Assembly (NCBI RefSeq): GCF_007197555.1
Contig: NZ_CP041614.1
Span: 6,254,001-6,318,000 of the forward strand
Length of the DNA: 64,000 nt
Reading direction: 5' to 3'
From: Shewanella psychropiezotolerans
Lineage (GTDB): Bacteria; Pseudomonadota; Gammaproteobacteria; Enterobacterales; Shewanellaceae
A program made the translations under genes and the position numbers. The notes under the pieces were generated by a model. That model searched no databases. It saw only the letters and a list, made by a program, of their open reading frames with translations, and was not told where the DNA came from. Shown in pieces: positions 21,016 to 28,701 of the stretch; the stretch's first letter is position 1, and every line of letters starts with the position of its first letter.

Positions 21016-22569
21016 ATGCTCTATCTATTAGCCAGCTGTATCGCACTACTATTAGGTCCTATCTTCTATCGATTCTTTTCGACAGAGCACGGGCTACAAA
21101 AAGGCCTGGACGGATTTATATTCGTTTCCCTGGGCGGACTTGTGCTGCTACATATTTTACCTGAGCTACTGGAGCATGGCGGCTTCCTGGCGATCATCTT
21201 CGTCATCATAGGAATGTGGGGGCCGACAGCCAGTGAGAAGCTGTTTCACCGTTATTCTGAGGTTACACATAATCTCACCCTCATCTTAGGCGTAGGAGGA
21301 TTACTGCTGCACACCATCACCGACGGCGGGGCCATGGTGCTTGCCCAACAGGACGATGTCTCGATTTTACTCGCCTTGGGCATTATATTACATCGCCTGC
21401 CAGTGGGCCTTGCCATCTGGTGGCTGGTTAAGCCTCAAGTCGGCAGTCGTTGGGCCATGGCAGTTTTAGCCGCCATGATGATTCTGACTGGCGTAGGTTA
21501 CTTCGCCGGAGAACAGATGCTGACTCAACTCAGCCTGGATAATACCGTATATCTACAAGCCTTCGTGACAGGTTCTATTCTACACGTGGTACTGCATCAG
21601 CCCCATGGACATCATTCACCAGATGAAGCCAGCAAAGGGAGTCAGGAAAAATATGAGTATCATGCGGGTATAGGCAGCTTACTCGGCATAGGATTATTGT
21701 TTCTACTCTTGATGATGGACTCGGGTGGGCATGAGCACCATCATCATGGCCATAGCACAGAACAACTCGTAGACTGGATGATGACTCTGGGACCTGTGCT
21801 CTTGCTCAGTTATGCTGTCGCCGGACTCAGATTTAAGCTAGGCCTGTCACCTCAGAGTAGCCACCTGGGAAAACGTTGGTTACAACGACTCGCGGGGCCA
21901 GAGGCCCTGATCATCACGGTTTTCCTACTTGGCCCCTTGGTCGCACTTTTCCAATTAATCAGCTTATTGGTTATCGGAGCCTTACTTACTTTTAGCCGGG
22001 TAGAGCCGACGGATCCCCATCTTTCGGTCCCCAAATCTCCTCTGCGTTTTGGCTTCGCCCACATAGTAGACAGAAGTGCGCCCTGGATCATACTCAGCTT
22101 AGTCTTGGCTAACCTGATTGGTCATCCTTCGGTGCCATTAGAGAATCCGGTTATTCAGGTGGCTGTACTTATGGTGCTCTTCCTGCCAATGCGATTCTGT
22201 AACTTAGGCGGTGCGGTTTTAGCGCTATCTTTGGCATACAGTGGCTGGAGTATCCCAGCCGTTATGTTAGCTCTGGTGGCTGCACCTATCTTCAACTTGG
22301 CCCAGCTCAAGTTAATGAGCTGGGCCCAGAGAACTGCAGTGATAGGACTCATCATAGTCATCTTAGGCATAACATCACTGATCCAGCCTCAATGGAGCAT
22401 GATGATGACTATGCCTGAGCCGTTAAGTATAATATCTCTGATAATTCTGGCCTGCTTATTTGCCGCTAGCCTGCTACGTTTAGGCCCAAGAAAGTTTATG
22501 GCCCGCATCATGTTACTCAAGCCAAAATCCCATGACCATGGCTCACATGAGCACGGACATAAGCATTAA
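21016..22569 (+). CDS. Large membrane protein with ZIP-like N-terminus and His-rich loops
   Basis: A 517-residue polytopic membrane protein with about 14 hydrophobic segments. The N-terminal half (1-240) resembles ZIP metal transporters: GLVLLHILPELLEHGG, then LLLHTITDGGAM and LHRLPVGLAIWW, the last comparable to the ZIP HNxPEG site with substitutions. A His-rich loop (GHEHHHHGHS, about residue 237) joins it to a second permease-like half (about 255-500) with SLLVIGALLTFSRVEP and a second FGFAHIVDRSAPWIILSLVLANLIGH segment. The C-terminus is another His cluster (HDHGSHEHGHKH). Divalent metal handling is a reasonable inference; direction and metal are unknown. Confidence 0.65.
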   Translation: MLYLLASCIALLLGPIFYRFFSTEHGLQKGLDGFIFVSLGGLVLLHILPELLEHGGFLAIIFVIIGMWGPTASEKLFHRYSEVTHNLTLILGVGGLLLHTITDGGAMVLAQQDDVSILLALGIILHRLPVGLAIWWLVKPQVGSRWAMAVLAAMMILTGVGYFAGEQMLTQLSLDNTVYLQAFVTGSILHVVLHQPHGHHSPDEASKGSQEKYEYHAGIGSLLGIGLLFLLLMMDSGGHEHHHHGHSTEQLVDWMMTLGPVLLLSYAVAGLRFKLGLSPQSSHLGKRWLQRLAGPEALIITVFLLGPLVALFQLISLLVIGALLTFSRVEPTDPHLSVPKSPLRFGFAHIVDRSAPWIILSLVLANLIGHPSVPLENPVIQVAVLMVLFLPMRFCNLGGAVLALSLAYSGWSIPAVMLALVAAPIFNLAQLKLMSWAQRTAVIGLIIVILGITSLIQPQWSMMMTMPEPLSIISLIILACLFAASLLRLGPRKFMARIMLLKPKSHDHGSHEHGHKH

Positions 22570-22576
22570 GTTAAAG

Positions 22577-22600
22577 AGCCTAGGTCCTAGGACCTAGGCT
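22577..22600. repeat. Perfect 24 bp palindrome after the permease gene
   Basis: The two 12-base halves are exact reverse complements (left half AGCCTAGGTCCT), 8 nt after the permease stop. It has no T-tract, so it is either a processing or protein-binding site or a terminator of unusual form. Confidence 0.6.
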
Positions 22601-22710
22601 TACCCTCGAAACTCGCCATTTTCTTTGCTTTTTCCTTGTCAAAAGCTGCAAATAAATAGCATTCAAATCAGGTATAAATTCAAAATACCTCTCTTCGATT
22701 TAGACCGTCT

Positions 22711-22800
22711 ATGTGTATTCTCTTCGTTGCTTTAAATAAGCATCCTAAATACCCACTAATAGTGTGTGCGGCCCTTGAAATGAATGAGTTTCATCCTCTT
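22711..22800 (+). pseudogene. Truncated second copy of the NRDE gene's 5' end
   Basis: An ATG at 22711 opens a frame reading MCILFVALNKHPKYPLIVCA, nearly identical to the first 20 residues of the intact gene at 22898 (MCILFIALNKHSKYPLIVCA). DNA similarity continues through the NRDEFH region (copy: MNEFHP) and is then lost. The copy lies 187 bp upstream in the same orientation, so it is a partial tandem duplicate. The rest of 22601-22897 is non-coding. Confidence 0.75.
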
Positions 22801-22897
22801 TCGCTCGGGTAGCTTCTACCATCTAGTAATAAGATAAATTCCGCTTCGACACAAAATAGATTACCTTGTAACTATCACTCCCAAGCATTTTCTTTAT

Positions 22898-23665
22898 ATG
22901 TGCATCTTGTTTATTGCTTTAAATAAGCATTCAAAATACCCATTGATCGTGTGTGCCAATCGCGATGAGTTCCACCACAGGCCCACAGAGCAGGCACATT
23001 TATGGCCGCCAGAGAATGAGATCTTAGCTGGCAAAGATCTGGAGGCAGGGGGAACTTGGCTTGGCATCAATAAACGAGGCGGATTCGCGGCATTAACTAA
23101 TTTAAGAGACCCCTTGAGACAGCAGAGTGAGATGAGAAGCCGCGGCGAGTTAGTACTCAAGGCTCTCGGATCTCAAGGTCTCATCACCGGCAGTTGGTTA
23201 CGAGATCACAGTAGCCACTACAACCCTTTCAACTTGATCTTTGGCGATGTCAGCGAACTCTACTGCTTTAACAGCATAGCCAATTCTCTTACCCGGTTAG
23301 ATTCGGGGTTCCACTCCATAAGCAATGGAGCATTGGATGATATCTGGCCCAAGATGGCTCGCGGGACACTCGCACTCCAGGAGTCTATTTCAAGTGGTGA
23401 AGAACCCGATATAGACGCTTTGCTAGCAATAATGAAAGATGAAACCCGTGCCCAAGACTCAGATCTGCCGGAAACAGGCATAGGCTTGGAGTGGGAAAGG
23501 CTACTCTCATCTATCTATATTAAGCATGAGGAATACGGCACCCGATCGACCAGCATTCTACTGCAAGATAACTCGGGTACTACTCGCTTCATCGAGGTAA
23601 GGTATGACGGCAAAGGCCGCAACTTAGGACGACAGCAGTTCAAAGTAAATGGCACAAAATACTAA
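22898..23665 (+). CDS. NRDE (TANGO2-like) family protein
   Basis: A 255-residue cytoplasmic protein of the NRDE family, named after its Asn-Arg-Asp-Glu motif, visible here in CANRDEFHHRPTEQAHLWPP. Further family landmarks are ILAGKDLEAGGTWLGINKRGGFAALTNLRDP and the C-terminal EEYGTRSTSILLQDNSG. Met1-Cys2 is conserved and resembles an N-terminal nucleophile arrangement. The eukaryotic homologue TANGO2 is linked to heme and lipid handling; the bacterial function is unsettled. A truncated duplicate of its 5' end lies just upstream. Confidence 0.88.
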   Translation: MCILFIALNKHSKYPLIVCANRDEFHHRPTEQAHLWPPENEILAGKDLEAGGTWLGINKRGGFAALTNLRDPLRQQSEMRSRGELVLKALGSQGLITGSWLRDHSSHYNPFNLIFGDVSELYCFNSIANSLTRLDSGFHSISNGALDDIWPKMARGTLALQESISSGEEPDIDALLAIMKDETRAQDSDLPETGIGLEWERLLSSIYIKHEEYGTRSTSILLQDNSGTTRFIEVRYDGKGRNLGRQQFKVNGTKY

Positions 23666-23718
23666 GAAGCTAAAATGAGACTCCAGTCCAAAATTGAGTT
23701 TTGGATATCTGAGATAAC

Positions 23719-24141
23719 CTAATCTGATGTGTGGTCGTGGGTGATAACCCAGCGGTCATCTATCTTTTCCACCAACAGAGTGAATACACCGTTAGGCTTA
23801 TCTTTGGCTCGGGTTAGCTCCCAACGCCCCACCACGATAGCCGCATAGTTACTCAACATCTTGGTGTCATTGATGGTAAATTTCAATTGGCCTAAGGTCG
23901 CCTTATCAGGATAGTTCTTCTTATAAGCCGCCAATGTTTCAGCCCAACCATAGCGAAACTTATTTCCGGAAACGAAACGCATCTTCTCGTTATTCCAATA
24001 ACCTTGCATGTAGCCATCAAGATCACCTCTGTTCCATGCGGCCTCCTGCTCAGACAATATATGCGCAATATCATCGGTTGGCACGGCTGAGGCGCTAAAT
24101 GCCAGTAGCATTAGTAGAGCCGTAAGTCCTTTTTTAAACAT
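23719..24141 (-). CDS. Exported SnoaL/DUF4440-type (NTF2-fold) protein
   Basis: A 140-residue exported protein with a signal peptide (MFKKGLTALLMLLAFSASA, cut before VPTDD) and an NTF2-like fold of the SnoaL/DUF4440 type. Motifs are EQEAAWNRGDLDGYMQGYW and RYGWAETLAAYKKNYP, then a beta-sheet end with GVFTLLVEKIDDRWVITHDHTSD. I chose the ATG at 24141, 6 nt after GGAGA, over the one 12 nt upstream that overlaps this site. The family includes ketosteroid-isomerase-like enzymes and binding proteins; no catalytic assignment is possible. Confidence 0.8.
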   Translation of the reverse strand: MFKKGLTALLMLLAFSASAVPTDDIAHILSEQEAAWNRGDLDGYMQGYWNNEKMRFVSGNKFRYGWAETLAAYKKNYPDKATLGQLKFTINDTKMLSNYAAIVVGRWELTRAKDKPNGVFTLLVEKIDDRWVITHDHTSD

Positions 24142-24250
24142 GGTTTTCTCCATAAATACGAGATAGGCTATAGTATATATGAACTCAATGAGTTAAGTCA
24201 TAAAGTCGATGGCTAATTTGTTGAGGGTTACGATAGATTAAAAGGATTAT

Positions 24251-24814
24251 TTGTCTTTAGTTATGTTTCAGTATTTTTGTAAGTTCATCTTAAAATTCTT
24301 TGGCTGGAAAATTTCCGGTTCACTGCCTATGGACCATCAGTTTGTCGCTATCCTTGGCCCTCACACCAGTAATTGGGACTTCATCGTCGGCTTATTAGCC
24401 CGCGGAGCATTAGGTGCTAAGGTTAATTTTCTCGGAAAAAATCAGCTTTTTATTCCGCCATGGGGCTGGTTCTTCAAAGCCGTTGGCGGAACCCCGGTAG
24501 ATAGAAGTAAATCCAATAATTTGGTAGACGCTGTGGTCCAGCTCTACCAATCAAATCCTAACTTCTCACTGGCATTGGCACCGGAAGGTACTCGCAGCCC
24601 GGTAAAACGCTGGAAGACAGGTTTCTACCATATCGCCAGTAAAGCAGGTGTACCCATAGTGACTGTGGGATTAGACTTCGGCACTAAGACAGTTATGATC
24701 CCTGAGGGGATACCGACCACGGATGATATGCAAGAGGACATGGATAAAATAATCGGCTTCTATCGCTCCATCAAAGGTCGTCACCCTAAGGTGATCCCGG
24801 ATTTCACTCGCTAA
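24251..24814 (+). CDS. PlsC-like lysophospholipid acyltransferase family protein
   Basis: A 187-residue protein of the glycerophospholipid acyltransferase family. The catalytic H-x4-D motif is in PHTSNWDFIVG, the substrate-binding PEGTRS in ALAPEGTRSPVKRW, and FLGKNQLFIPPWGWFFKAVGGTPVDR matches motif II/III regions. Short forms like this are common in marine bacteria, with the acceptor lipid unknown. The start is either TTG at 24251 (4 nt after AAAGGA) or ATG at 24263. Its stop lies 35 bp from the convergent sctL, marking the left edge of the type III secretion island. Confidence 0.85.
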   Translation: MSLVMFQYFCKFILKFFGWKISGSLPMDHQFVAILGPHTSNWDFIVGLLARGALGAKVNFLGKNQLFIPPWGWFFKAVGGTPVDRSKSNNLVDAVVQLYQSNPNFSLALAPEGTRSPVKRWKTGFYHIASKAGVPIVTVGLDFGTKTVMIPEGIPTTDDMQEDMDKIIGFYRSIKGRHPKVIPDFTR

Positions 24815-24849
24815 TTCCGCCAGACCTTCAATATGAACGGGCTGAGAGC

Positions 24850-25479
24850 TTAATCTGAATCTCTCTGCTTGAATTGTTTGTAAATCTGCTTCTCCAGCAC
24901 TTGCAGCTGCACATCTATACTCGCATCTATGATACCGACCTCGGTTTCCAATATACAGCCGCCATTCTTCAGACGAGCATCGGCGACCACATCCACATAG
25001 CCCACCTCAGGAAATGCCGATAAGACTTCACTCACCCTCTCTTTGACTTGAGCAACCTGCTCAGGATTGACGTGCAATATCACCTGTTTCTGGTTACTCA
25101 CCAGTTGCAATGCCTCTCTCACGACTGTGAGTGTCACCTCCACATCATCGAAGCCTTGCAGGATTTTTTCCACACAAGACAAGACAGCCTGGGTAAGGGT
25201 CTTCTCCGATGAAATATAATATCGATTACACTGAGCGACAGTATCGACTATGACTTCGGCGCACTCTTGCTTAGCCTGCAACTGGCCATCTTCATAGCCA
25301 CGCAACTTCTCTTGCTCATATACGGACTCGGCATCTTTAATGATCTGTGCAGCCTTAGCTTGTGCCGCTTGGATAAGATGCTCCGACTCCAGAAAATGCA
25401 TATAGTCTGCTGACTTTAGAATTTTCTGACCCGGCACTAAATTAAGGTTGTCTGTATCTACTTTAACAAATGAAAGCAT
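24850..25479 (-). CDS. sctL: SctL (YscL), ATPase stator of the T3SS
   Basis: SctL links the ATPase SctN to the cytoplasmic sorting platform (SctQ, SctK) and holds it inactive until assembly. The 209-residue protein has the HrpE/YscL/FliH layout: a short N-terminal SctQ-binding part, a charged coiled coil (about 35-80; EHLIQAAQAKAAQIIKDAESVYEQE) and a C-terminal V-ATPase-E-like domain ending with DARLKNGGCILETEVGIIDASIDVQLQVLE, the best conserved stretch. It is the last gene of the left minus-strand operon and overlaps sctK by 22 nt. Confidence 0.93.
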   Translation of the reverse strand: MLSFVKVDTDNLNLVPGQKILKSADYMHFLESEHLIQAAQAKAAQIIKDAESVYEQEKLRGYEDGQLQAKQECAEVIVDTVAQCNRYYISSEKTLTQAVLSCVEKILQGFDDVEVTLTVVREALQLVSNQKQVILHVNPEQVAQVKERVSEVLSAFPEVGYVDVVADARLKNGGCILETEVGIIDASIDVQLQVLEKQIYKQFKQRDSD

Positions 25480-26126
25480 TGTGGAATAACTCGCTTAGAT
25501 ATTTTCTTAATTAGTTGATATGCCAACACCCTATCTGCAATTTTGACATCATCAGCCGACGTAAAAAATGGATTCAGTTCATAGGGAAGCTTAAGCTTCA
25601 ATCCTTTAATCGAATCAAGCTGACTTGAATCCAATAAAGAGGTGATGAAGGTGATACCACAGGCTTCGAAATGGTTGACAGACATAGATACAGGCAAGGC
25701 CTTGGCCCACTCATCGGGCCAATTTGATAGGAGAAACTGAGTCTGGTTCATACAAAACTGATAGCCAGGTACACTCATTCTCTCCAGCAGCTGCTTCCGG
25801 GGTAATTTTAGCACCACTTGTTTACACGACTGGCGGTGAAGACTGATCCCAATATAGTGTAGTAGTAGCCTCAATTCCTCTGTGGGCAGCAAGGCAATGA
25901 AACGCACGGGATGAGAGAACTCTGCAACAAGCAGAGGATCTAACCCAACGGCACCCAAGATCCATTCATTTAACCTTGGATTATTCCGCCAATCGGGTAA
26001 GCGGGATATATGCCCGGCATGGGGAATATGCTCGAGCCAACTTTCGTCGATATAACTTAAGGGCCGAAACAGGTATCGGTGCAAGCACGCTTCATAATCC
26101 AGATCAGCTGACCCTTCCCCTTGCAT
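25458..26126 (-). CDS. sctK: SctK (YscK), sorting-platform adaptor
   Basis: SctK joins the inner-membrane ring protein SctD to SctQ in the cytoplasmic sorting platform. The protein is about 222 residues, close to YscK. Recognisable parts are the N-terminal YLFRPLSYIDESWLEHIP and the mid-protein LPTEELRLLLHYIGISLHRQSCKQVVLKLPRKQLL, both typical of the YscK/PscK family. It has no signal peptide or membrane segment. The ATG at 26126 follows the sctJ stop by 2 nt; a GTG at 26129 overlaps that stop and is an alternative. Confidence 0.9.
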   Translation of the reverse strand: MQGEGSADLDYEACLHRYLFRPLSYIDESWLEHIPHAGHISRLPDWRNNPRLNEWILGAVGLDPLLVAEFSHPVRFIALLPTEELRLLLHYIGISLHRQSCKQVVLKLPRKQLLERMSVPGYQFCMNQTQFLLSNWPDEWAKALPVSMSVNHFEACGITFITSLLDSSQLDSIKGLKLKLPYELNPFFTSADDVKIADRVLAYQLIKKISKRVIPQCFHLLK

Positions 26127-26128
26127 CA

Positions 26129-26875
26129 CTAGCGACCACTCAGCTTCTGGCTCCAGAAATATGTCGCCAGGTTGGTCCCGATTAACATAATAATGAAGAA
26201 GACGATAAAACCTATGAAGCGGTTCTCTGACGATGCAGTCATCTTAATAGAGAGTATATTAACCAATTTTTGCTGACTGGATATCAAGCGACTCTGGAGT
26301 GCGGGAACTAAGACAACACTGATACGATCATAATTGAGCCCCTCGACACTATTATTCACCAACAATTTTATCTGGGGCACCAGGGACTCTATCTCTATAT
26401 CTGGGGCGTGCTTAATGAATACCGATGCCGAAGAGTTTATCTCTTTGCTTCGCCCCCGCCTTCTCTCTTCTTCGGGTTTAACCAGATGGACCCTGGCCGT
26501 GATCACGCCATCGATTTGAGACAGAGTCGAAGAGATCTCCTGAGACTTGGCAAACATTAGACGAGCTCGCTCTTCCAGAGGAGAAGAAATTAGCCCCTCG
26601 TCAGGAAATATCTCTTCCAGACTGGCGAACTTGTCTTTAGGATAACCTTGACTCTTCAGGGTAGCGAGCGCTAAAGACAGCTGCGATTCCTCAACCATCA
26701 GCTTCACCTTACCATCGCTATCGGGTAACTTGTGTGTGCTTATCCCGGCGATTAATAAGATGGCTAACATCTCATTACCCTCTTTCTGGGATAAACCGTT
26801 GTAGAGTTCGGTTTGACAAGCCGTCAACATGATCATGCAGCTCAGCAGCACAATTTTAAACATTTTTTTTATCAT
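26129..26875 (-). CDS. sctJ: SctJ (YscJ), inner-membrane ring lipoprotein
   Basis: SctJ forms the inner-membrane ring with SctD. The 248-residue protein has a lipoprotein signal with lipobox LTAC (Cys20), two ring-building motifs (LYNGLSQKEGNEMLAILLIAGI, LPDSDGKVKLMVEESQLSLALATLKSQGYP ... ISSPLEERARLMFAKSQEISSTLSQIDGVITARVHLV) and a C-terminal transmembrane helix (FIGFIVFFIIMLIGTNLATYFW). All are standard for the family. It is packed between sctI (2 nt apart) and sctK. Confidence 0.95.
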   Translation of the reverse strand: MIKKMFKIVLLSCMIMLTACQTELYNGLSQKEGNEMLAILLIAGISTHKLPDSDGKVKLMVEESQLSLALATLKSQGYPKDKFASLEEIFPDEGLISSPLEERARLMFAKSQEISSTLSQIDGVITARVHLVKPEEERRRGRSKEINSSASVFIKHAPDIEIESLVPQIKLLVNNSVEGLNYDRISVVLVPALQSRLISSQQKLVNILSIKMTASSENRFIGFIVFFIIMLIGTNLATYFWSQKLSGR

Positions 26876-26877
26876 CT

Positions 26878-27222
26878 TTACTGCGCTTTCATCAAGGTTT
26901 CGATATTTTGACTCGTCTTACCCGCCGTCTTAGCGATCAACTCTTCTTGCATGGTGATCCGGGTCAAGGCCCACTGAATTTCCATCAAGGCTGCAGGGTC
27001 ATCGATTCCTGAACTCATGGCAGTGTGTAAACTTTCTGTGGCTCCGGATAACTGCTTCTTCATATCGACGATCTGATCTAACACAGATTCGCCTAAACCA
27101 TTGTCGACATTCGATTGCATCGCCTGCTCAAACTCGGCAACCGCGCCATGATCGGCAATTTGTGAATCTTGTAACTGCTCGATGCTGGTATTTAGCACCT
27201 GAGTAAAATTAGCTTCAATCAT
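26878..27222 (-). CDS. sctI: SctI (YscI), inner rod protein
   Basis: SctI polymerises as the inner rod connecting the needle to the export apparatus. The protein has 114 residues, near the YscI length of 115. The diagnostic C-terminus MEIQWALTRITMQEELIAKTAGKTSQNIETLMKAQ matches the rod/needle-type amphipathic helix with the conserved K-x3-K-x-x-QN-x-x-x-L ending. It has no signal peptide, as expected for a T3SS substrate. It follows yscH by 9 nt and precedes sctJ by 2 nt. Confidence 0.92.
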   Translation of the reverse strand: MIEANFTQVLNTSIEQLQDSQIADHGAVAEFEQAMQSNVDNGLGESVLDQIVDMKKQLSGATESLHTAMSSGIDDPAALMEIQWALTRITMQEELIAKTAGKTSQNIETLMKAQ

Positions 27223-27231
27223 AAAAGCCTC

Positions 27232-27843
27232 CTAAAATATGTCTGGACGTACCGTGTTAATCATCATGTTGCGCAACATGTTATTAAACTGAATCAGATG
27301 GCCTAATTCACCTCGAATGAGATCGACCAAGGGCGCACTTTCTGGATCGCCTTTTAACTCAGCCCAAGCTTGCCAAAGGGCGGTCTCACGACGGGAGCTG
27401 AGACGAAACTCTGACTTCAGCTCGGCTTTCAAATCCTCACTAGAAGTGGGAGGCGATGCCTTTAAGCGGCTAATGAAATCGACACTAACCAGCTCTTGTA
27501 GACGCTCACTCAACACCGCTTTATTCCCGGATTTAGCCTGATTTAAAGCAGACCAAAGCGCCTTATCGGCCATGGCTTTATCATCACCAAATGCCTGCTG
27601 CAACGCTTCTGAAATCTGCGTTCCCGATGGATTATCCAATGCAGAGATGCTCTTATAGAAGGCATCAATCTCAGGATTAACGCCGACTTTCACATCGGCC
27701 GCCTTGGCTGTTTTTTTTACCTGCACCTTGGCAGGTTCAGACAGGGCTTGCTCCAGCCTAAGCTGATCGTCTCTGTTCACGGCTCGGGTGCTGACATCCG
27801 CAGTATGCTGGACTTGACTCAGACCTGTATTAAGCTCAATCAC
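27232..27843 (-). CDS. yscH: YscH/PscH-position T3SS protein
   Basis: It occupies the slot between yscG and sctI, where Yersinia has yscH (encoding YopR) and Pseudomonas has pscH. The protein is 203 residues, somewhat longer than YopR (165). The C-terminal half is helical, with FRLSSRRETALWQAWAELKGDPESAPLVDLIRGEL, comparable in character to YopR, a secreted protein that influences needle assembly. The N-terminus is polar and rich in Val/Asp/Lys, suited to a secretion signal. The assignment relies mostly on gene order, because primary sequence is weakly conserved. It overlaps the yscG stop by 1 nt. Confidence 0.75.
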   Translation of the reverse strand: MIELNTGLSQVQHTADVSTRAVNRDDQLRLEQALSEPAKVQVKKTAKAADVKVGVNPEIDAFYKSISALDNPSGTQISEALQQAFGDDKAMADKALWSALNQAKSGNKAVLSERLQELVSVDFISRLKASPPTSSEDLKAELKSEFRLSSRRETALWQAWAELKGDPESAPLVDLIRGELGHLIQFNNMLRNMMINTVRPDIF

Positions 27844-28190
27844 TAAGGTGCCTGATAGCTAGTTGCAAATGCCTGCAAGCTTTTCGAACTAGACTGAGCC
27901 GCCTTTACCAACCAAAAATCCAGCTTAGTTGCTAAACCCAACTCATCGGCACACAGAACGGTAAAACAGATCAAATCCTGATGCTCTGAAGCCAGAGGCT
28001 CAAGCAGATCAAGTGCTGCCTGATATTGACCACGATTCATCAAACTCAATGAACGTATACTGGCAACAATCTCAGTGAACTGACTATCCGAAGACAAAGA
28101 TGCGGCTATGCTTTCGGCCTGTGAGTATTGATGCTGACCGATTGCTATCATGGCTAACTCGGCCAGTAGTTTCTTAGTTTCAATCTTCAT
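27843..28190 (-). CDS. yscG: YscG, TPR chaperone of the needle subunit
   Basis: YscG, with YscE, holds the needle subunit SctF monomeric in the cytoplasm. The protein has exactly 115 residues, as in Yersinia. It is a TPR-like all-helical protein: LLAELAMIAIGQHQYSQAESIAASL, then RSLSLMNRGQYQAALDLLEPLASEHQDLICFTVLCADELGLATKLDFWLVKAA, matching the family's repeats. It lies between sctF (10 nt) and yscH in the canonical E-F-G order. Confidence 0.9.
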   Translation of the reverse strand: MKIETKKLLAELAMIAIGQHQYSQAESIAASLSSDSQFTEIVASIRSLSLMNRGQYQAALDLLEPLASEHQDLICFTVLCADELGLATKLDFWLVKAAQSSSKSLQAFATSYQAP

Positions 28191-28200
28191 AGGAAACCTT

Positions 28201-28476
28201 CTACACTTTTTGCAAAATGCTCATCATCACATCTTTAATCGACTTAACGACTGTCGAGCGTATGTTGTACATCACAGACCAGCTGTTGATCGCATGCTGT
28301 AATTCGGCCAGTTTGGCCGGATCATCGGCTCCATCACCCGAGACACCGCCAATTTTAGCCTTAACATTGTCGTTAGCCGAGGTTAATGCCACATCTATGC
28401 TAGTCACTACCGCATTCAGATCCAGTTTACCTGGACCTCCTGTGCCTACATCTCCTATTCCACCTACACCAGCCAT
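28201..28476 (-). CDS. sctF: SctF (YscF/PscF), needle subunit
   Basis: SctF polymerises into the extracellular needle. The protein has 91 residues; YscF has 87 and PscF 85. The C-terminal helix DDPAKLAELQHAINSWSVMYNIRSTVVKSIKDVMMSILQKV is nearly diagnostic (PscF has LLAELQHKINKWSVIYNINSTV...LQKI), including the P-x-x-L hinge. The N-terminus is Gly-rich (MAGVGGIGDVGTGGPG), more so than in relatives. It is flanked by its two chaperone genes yscE and yscG. Confidence 0.96.
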   Translation of the reverse strand: MAGVGGIGDVGTGGPGKLDLNAVVTSIDVALTSANDNVKAKIGGVSGDGADDPAKLAELQHAINSWSVMYNIRSTVVKSIKDVMMSILQKV

Positions 28477-28497
28477 AAAATTCCCCTTATTTACTCA

Positions 28498-28701
28498 TCA
28501 TTTGGATTGGATTTGGTCTAACACTTGATTAGCGGCATTTAGCGCCTCTAAATCTTTAGTTAGTTGTGTATATTCTTCGGGTCGACAACCAGTGTTCATC
28601 TGACGCTTAGTCCAGTTAGATGTATCCTGAAGATCTTGTCGAATATTCTGTATCTCTTTATCCGCATCATTGGCGCGCAAGCGCGCTTCCAATGTCGTCA
28701 T
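28498..28701 (-). CDS. yscE: YscE/PscE, needle co-chaperone
   Basis: YscE pairs with YscG to cap the needle subunit. Starting at the ATG at 28701 gives exactly 67 residues, the PscE length, and MTTLEARLRANDAD aligns with PscE's MTALETRLS start. The middle, MNTGCRPEEYTQLTKDLEALNAANQVLDQI, matches the PscE helical hairpin. An upstream in-frame ATG at 28722 would add seven residues. The start lies 35 nt inside the end of sctD, a tight overlap typical of this operon. Confidence 0.88.
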   Translation of the reverse strand: MTTLEARLRANDADKEIQNIRQDLQDTSNWTKRQMNTGCRPEEYTQLTKDLEALNAANQVLDQIQSK

